In this document: piece after piece, positions 5,034-6,983 of the stretch
Layout: the number at the start of each line of letters is the position of its first letter
Position numbering within the stretch: the first letter of the stretch is position 1
NCBI GenBank assembly: GCA_023700845.1
Contig: JAMPYD010000099.1
Coordinates: forward strand, 1-6,983
Direction: 5' to 3'
Length of the DNA stretch: 6,983 bases
From: Elusimicrobiota bacterium
GTDB lineage: Bacteria; Elusimicrobiota; Elusimicrobia; UBA1565; UBA9628
The notes under the pieces: model-generated
The model's database searches: none
Told to the model about the DNA's origin: nothing
What the model saw: the letters and a program-made list of their open reading frames with translations, nothing else
Position numbers and translations under genes: made by a program

Positions 5034-5995
5034 GGGCCCTGGCGGGGCTGCTCGCCCTGCTGCTCGCGGGATCCGCGGGCGCCGCCGACCTCTCCGCCGA
5101 CGCCCTTCTGCGCGATCACCTGTGGCGGGAGGTGCGCCAGGCCCCGGAGAGCCGGCGGCCCAAGGTCGGGCTCGTGCTCTCGGCCGGCTCGCTGCGCGGC
5201 GTCGCGCACGTCGGCGTCATCCAGGCCCTGGAGGACGCCGGCTTCCCGATCGACCTGGTCGCGGGCACCTCGATGGGCGCCGTCGTCGGCGCGATGTACG
5301 CGTCGGGCAAGACGGCGAAGGGCCTGCGGGAATTCGCCGTCTCGATCAACGTCGGCAGCGGCAACAATCTCACGGCGGCGAGCCTGGTCTCGCTGCTGCT
5401 GTTCGACAAGCTCCTCTCCTCCGAGAACACCGAGATCATGCTGCGCAAGAACATCGGCGGCGTCCGCTTCGACCAGACGCTCAAGCCCTTCGCCTGCGTG
5501 TCGATGGACGTGTACACCGGCGAGGCCATCATCTTCCGCGACGGGGACGTCGCGAAGGCGGTGCGCGCGAGCATGAACCTGCCCGGCATCTTCCGCCCGC
5601 TGGAGTACCGTCACCGCTTCCTCGTGGACGGAGGCGTCGTGGACTACATCCCCGTCGACGCCGCGAAGCTGCTCGGCGCGGAATGGACGATCGCGAGCGT
5701 CACCGAGACCGATTACACGACGTCCCGGCCGGAGAACGTCCTCGAGTCCCTCCTGCAGGTCATCGACATTCGAGGCTCTTACCTGTCCCGGGAGCAGCGC
5801 AAGCAGGCCAGCTTCGTCATCGAGCCGCCCGTCGGCGACATCGGCATGTTCGAGGATCACCGCATCGTCGAGGCCATCGACAAGGGCGTCGTCACCGCGT
5901 CGGCCAAGCTCGACGCGGCGAAGGAGAGCCTGATCCTGGCCTCGATCCCCCGGCTGCGGGACGGCTGGGGCGCGAAGGGGGCCAAGGCCGAATGA
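5030..5995 (+). CDS. Exported patatin-like phospholipase (RssA/NTE type)
   Basis: This 321-residue protein begins at a GTG whose bases overlap the TolC stop (GTGA), with GGGAG 8 bases upstream. The GTG start yields a signal peptide (RALAGLLALLLAGSAGAA, 2-19), which supports it over longer readings. The patatin domain (about 45-235) has the oxyanion-hole segment LSAGSLRGVAHVGVI (50-64), the nucleophile elbow GTSMG (79-83, Ser81) and the Asp-Gly of the catalytic dyad in VDGGVVDY (Asp200). Both catalytic residues are intact, so it should be an active serine acyl hydrolase on phospholipids or lysophospholipids. No C-terminal barrel like that of PlpD-type proteins is present, so it is probably periplasmic. 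The AGSxRG form of the glycine loop is an accepted family variant. Its stop overlaps the next start. Confidence 0.93.
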   Translation: MRALAGLLALLLAGSAGAADLSADALLRDHLWREVRQAPESRRPKVGLVLSAGSLRGVAHVGVIQALEDAGFPIDLVAGTSMGAVVGAMYASGKTAKGLREFAVSINVGSGNNLTAASLVSLLLFDKLLSSENTEIMLRKNIGGVRFDQTLKPFACVSMDVYTGEAIIFRDGDVAKAVRASMNLPGIFRPLEYRHRFLVDGGVVDYIPVDAAKLLGAEWTIASVTETDYTTSRPENVLESLLQVIDIRGSYLSREQRKQASFVIEPPVGDIGMFEDHRIVEAIDKGVVTASAKLDAAKESLILASIPRLRDGWGAKGAKAE

Positions 5996-6954
5996 GCCGC
6001 CTCGCCCTGCCGCTGGCGCTCCTGCTCCTCGCGGCCCCGGCGCGCGCCTGGCGCCTGTGGGGCGAGCCGTCCGACAAGAAAATCCGCCCCGTGCAGGCCC
6101 TGTCCGACGCGCGCAAGCCCGCCGAGGTCGTCGCCGCGCTCACCCCCGAATTCATGCAGACCCTGCGCGGGACCGACCTTCGCCAGGCGTACGTCCTCAA
6201 GGGCGACAACCTCGACCTGCTCGGACGGGTCGACGAGGCCCTCGGCGTCTACCAGCTCGGGGTGAGCCTGTTCCCCAAGAACGTGGACCTGCTGACGCGC
6301 CAGGGCGACCTCCTCCACCGCACCGGCCTCGACGAGCAGGCCCGGGTCTTCTACCTGAGGGCGCTCGTCTACGAGCCCCGTCATTTCGGCGCCCACCTGG
6401 GCCTCGCCGAGATCGACCGCCGCCTCGGCTTTCTCGACCGCTCGGCCTCCCACTACGAGACCGCGCTGGAAACCCTCGACGGCCGCGCCGACGTGTGGCG
6501 CTCGTACGCCGAGACCTTGCTCGCGCAGCGCGACTGGACGACCGGGGACCTGGCGATCGCGCGCGCGATCGCCCTCGAGCCGGAGAACCCCGAGGGCCTC
6601 GTCCTGACCGCCTTCACGCGCCGCGCCCAGGGCGACATGGCGGGGGCGCTCGCGGCGCTCGACGAGGCCCTGACGCGCGGCGGGGGCGTCGGCGTCCTGC
6701 GCGCCAAGGCCCTGTGGCTCGTCGAGGCGGGGCTTCCGGAGCAGGCCCTCGCGCAGGCGGCCCTCGTGCTCAAGGAGTCCCCCGACGACGGCGCCGCGCT
6801 GTGGGCCCGCGCCCGCGCCCTTCTCGCCCTCGGCCGCGGCGCCGAGGCGCAGCGCGAGCTGGCCCCGCTGGCCGCCCCCGCGCGCGCCGACCTCGCCGCG
6901 CGCGCGGCCCGCGCCCTGCGCGACGCGATCCCCCCGGGGACGGCCTCCCGATGA
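5992..6954 (+). CDS. Exported tetratricopeptide-repeat (TPR) protein
   Basis: This 320-residue protein starts at an ATG that overlaps the patatin stop (ATGA), with AAGG 4 bases upstream. It has a signal peptide (SRLALPLALLLLAAPARA, 2-19). After a linker, residues from about 65 to 300 form roughly seven helix pairs of about 33-34 residues with TPR-like spacing of small and aromatic residues. Examples are AYVLKGDNLDLLGRVDEALG (66-85), LTRQGDLLHRTGLDEQARVF and LRAKALWLVEAGLPEQALAQ. TPR arrays are protein-binding scaffolds; in the periplasm they often assist outer-membrane or cell-wall complexes. The last repeats are very rich in Ala, Leu and Arg, in line with the local GC content. Partner unknown; coupling to the patatin and TolC genes suggests a shared envelope task. 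Confidence 0.9.
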   Translation: MSRLALPLALLLLAAPARAWRLWGEPSDKKIRPVQALSDARKPAEVVAALTPEFMQTLRGTDLRQAYVLKGDNLDLLGRVDEALGVYQLGVSLFPKNVDLLTRQGDLLHRTGLDEQARVFYLRALVYEPRHFGAHLGLAEIDRRLGFLDRSASHYETALETLDGRADVWRSYAETLLAQRDWTTGDLAIARAIALEPENPEGLVLTAFTRRAQGDMAGALAALDEALTRGGGVGVLRAKALWLVEAGLPEQALAQAALVLKESPDDGAALWARARALLALGRGAEAQRELAPLAAPARADLAARAARALRDAIPPGTASR

Positions 6955-6983
6955 AAGTTCCGTTCTGGAAGCTCACGGGTGCC
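6951..6983 (+). CDS. dapF: Start of a gene cut by the window, probably diaminopimelate epimerase
   Basis: An ATG at 6951 overlaps the TPR stop in an ATGA, and GGGGA lies 10 bases upstream. Eleven codons are visible, reading MKVPFWKLTGA. DapF enzymes typically begin with a short strand followed by K-x-x-G-x-GNDF, for example F-x-K-x-x-GAGNDF. The visible part fits up to the GA, just before the diagnostic GNDF. DapF converts LL- to meso-diaminopimelate for lysine and peptidoglycan synthesis. The call rests on very few residues, and the key motif lies beyond the window. Confidence 0.5.
   Translation, partial: MKVPFWKLTGA

Larger units (their letters stand above)
894..6983 (+). other. Probable single operon of eight genes
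   Basis: All eight plus-strand genes are spaced by 17, 17, 15 and 20 bases and then by three successive 4-base overlaps (5030-5033, 5992-5995, 6951-6954). No hairpin followed by a T-run is seen in any gap. The first four gaps leave room only for ribosome binding sites. One transcript from the divergent region at 756-893 is the simplest reading, though internal promoters cannot be excluded. Confidence 0.7.

Noticed and set aside
5177..5221. Altered glycine loop in the patatin protein as a sign of inactivity
   Set aside because: AGSxRG is a known variant of the patatin oxyanion loop, and the Ser81 and Asp200 dyad is intact.
5122..5991. Upstream extension of the TPR frame through the patatin gene
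   Set aside because: It is an out-of-frame reading of the patatin gene. The ATG at 5992 gives a clean signal peptide and a coupled start.

Overview
The window is a compact, high-GC bacterial region from a Gram-negative (two-membrane) cell. The evidence is several Sec-type signal peptides, a TolC-family outer-membrane efflux protein, and a secreted predicted beta-barrel protein ending in phenylalanine. The lineage cannot be fixed from sequence alone. The gene mix would suit a high-GC, deep-branching Gram-negative group such as Elusimicrobiota, but that is only an impression.

Left part (1-755, minus strand): a two-gene module encodes a small nucleotidyltransferase-fold protein (297-755) followed, with a 4-base ATGA overlap, by an 85-residue ribbon-helix-helix-type protein (43-300). 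The pair looks like a toxin-antitoxin-type module. Its promoter is unusually legible: TTGACT, a 16-base spacer, TATACT, and then only 7 bases to the ATG, which predicts a leaderless mRNA. A 16-base palindrome lies over the -10 box and the start codon.

Middle (756-893): an AT-rich divergent intergenic region holds that promoter and a candidate extended -10 promoter for the rightward genes.

Right part (894-6983, plus strand): eight genes run in one direction with gaps of 15-20 bases and then three successive 4-base overlaps. In order they are a stand-alone receiver-domain response regulator, a secreted beta-barrel-like protein, a phosphofructokinase with the residues of the pyrophosphate-dependent type, a two-helix membrane protein with a HAMP domain and no output domain, a TolC-family protein, an exported patatin-like phospholipase, an exported TPR protein, and the first 11 codons of a gene that looks like diaminopimelate epimerase (dapF). 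No terminator is visible between them, so they probably form one long operon.

The operon joins signalling (receiver, HAMP protein), central glycolytic control (PPi-PFK), envelope and lipid functions (barrel, TolC, patatin, TPR) and perhaps cell-wall precursor synthesis (dapF). Most members fall in known families. What is unusual is the grouping, the absence of a kinase, and the absence of the usual inner-membrane transporter partners of TolC. The least conventional part is the nucleotidyltransferase/RHH pair with its leaderless, operator-covered promoter.
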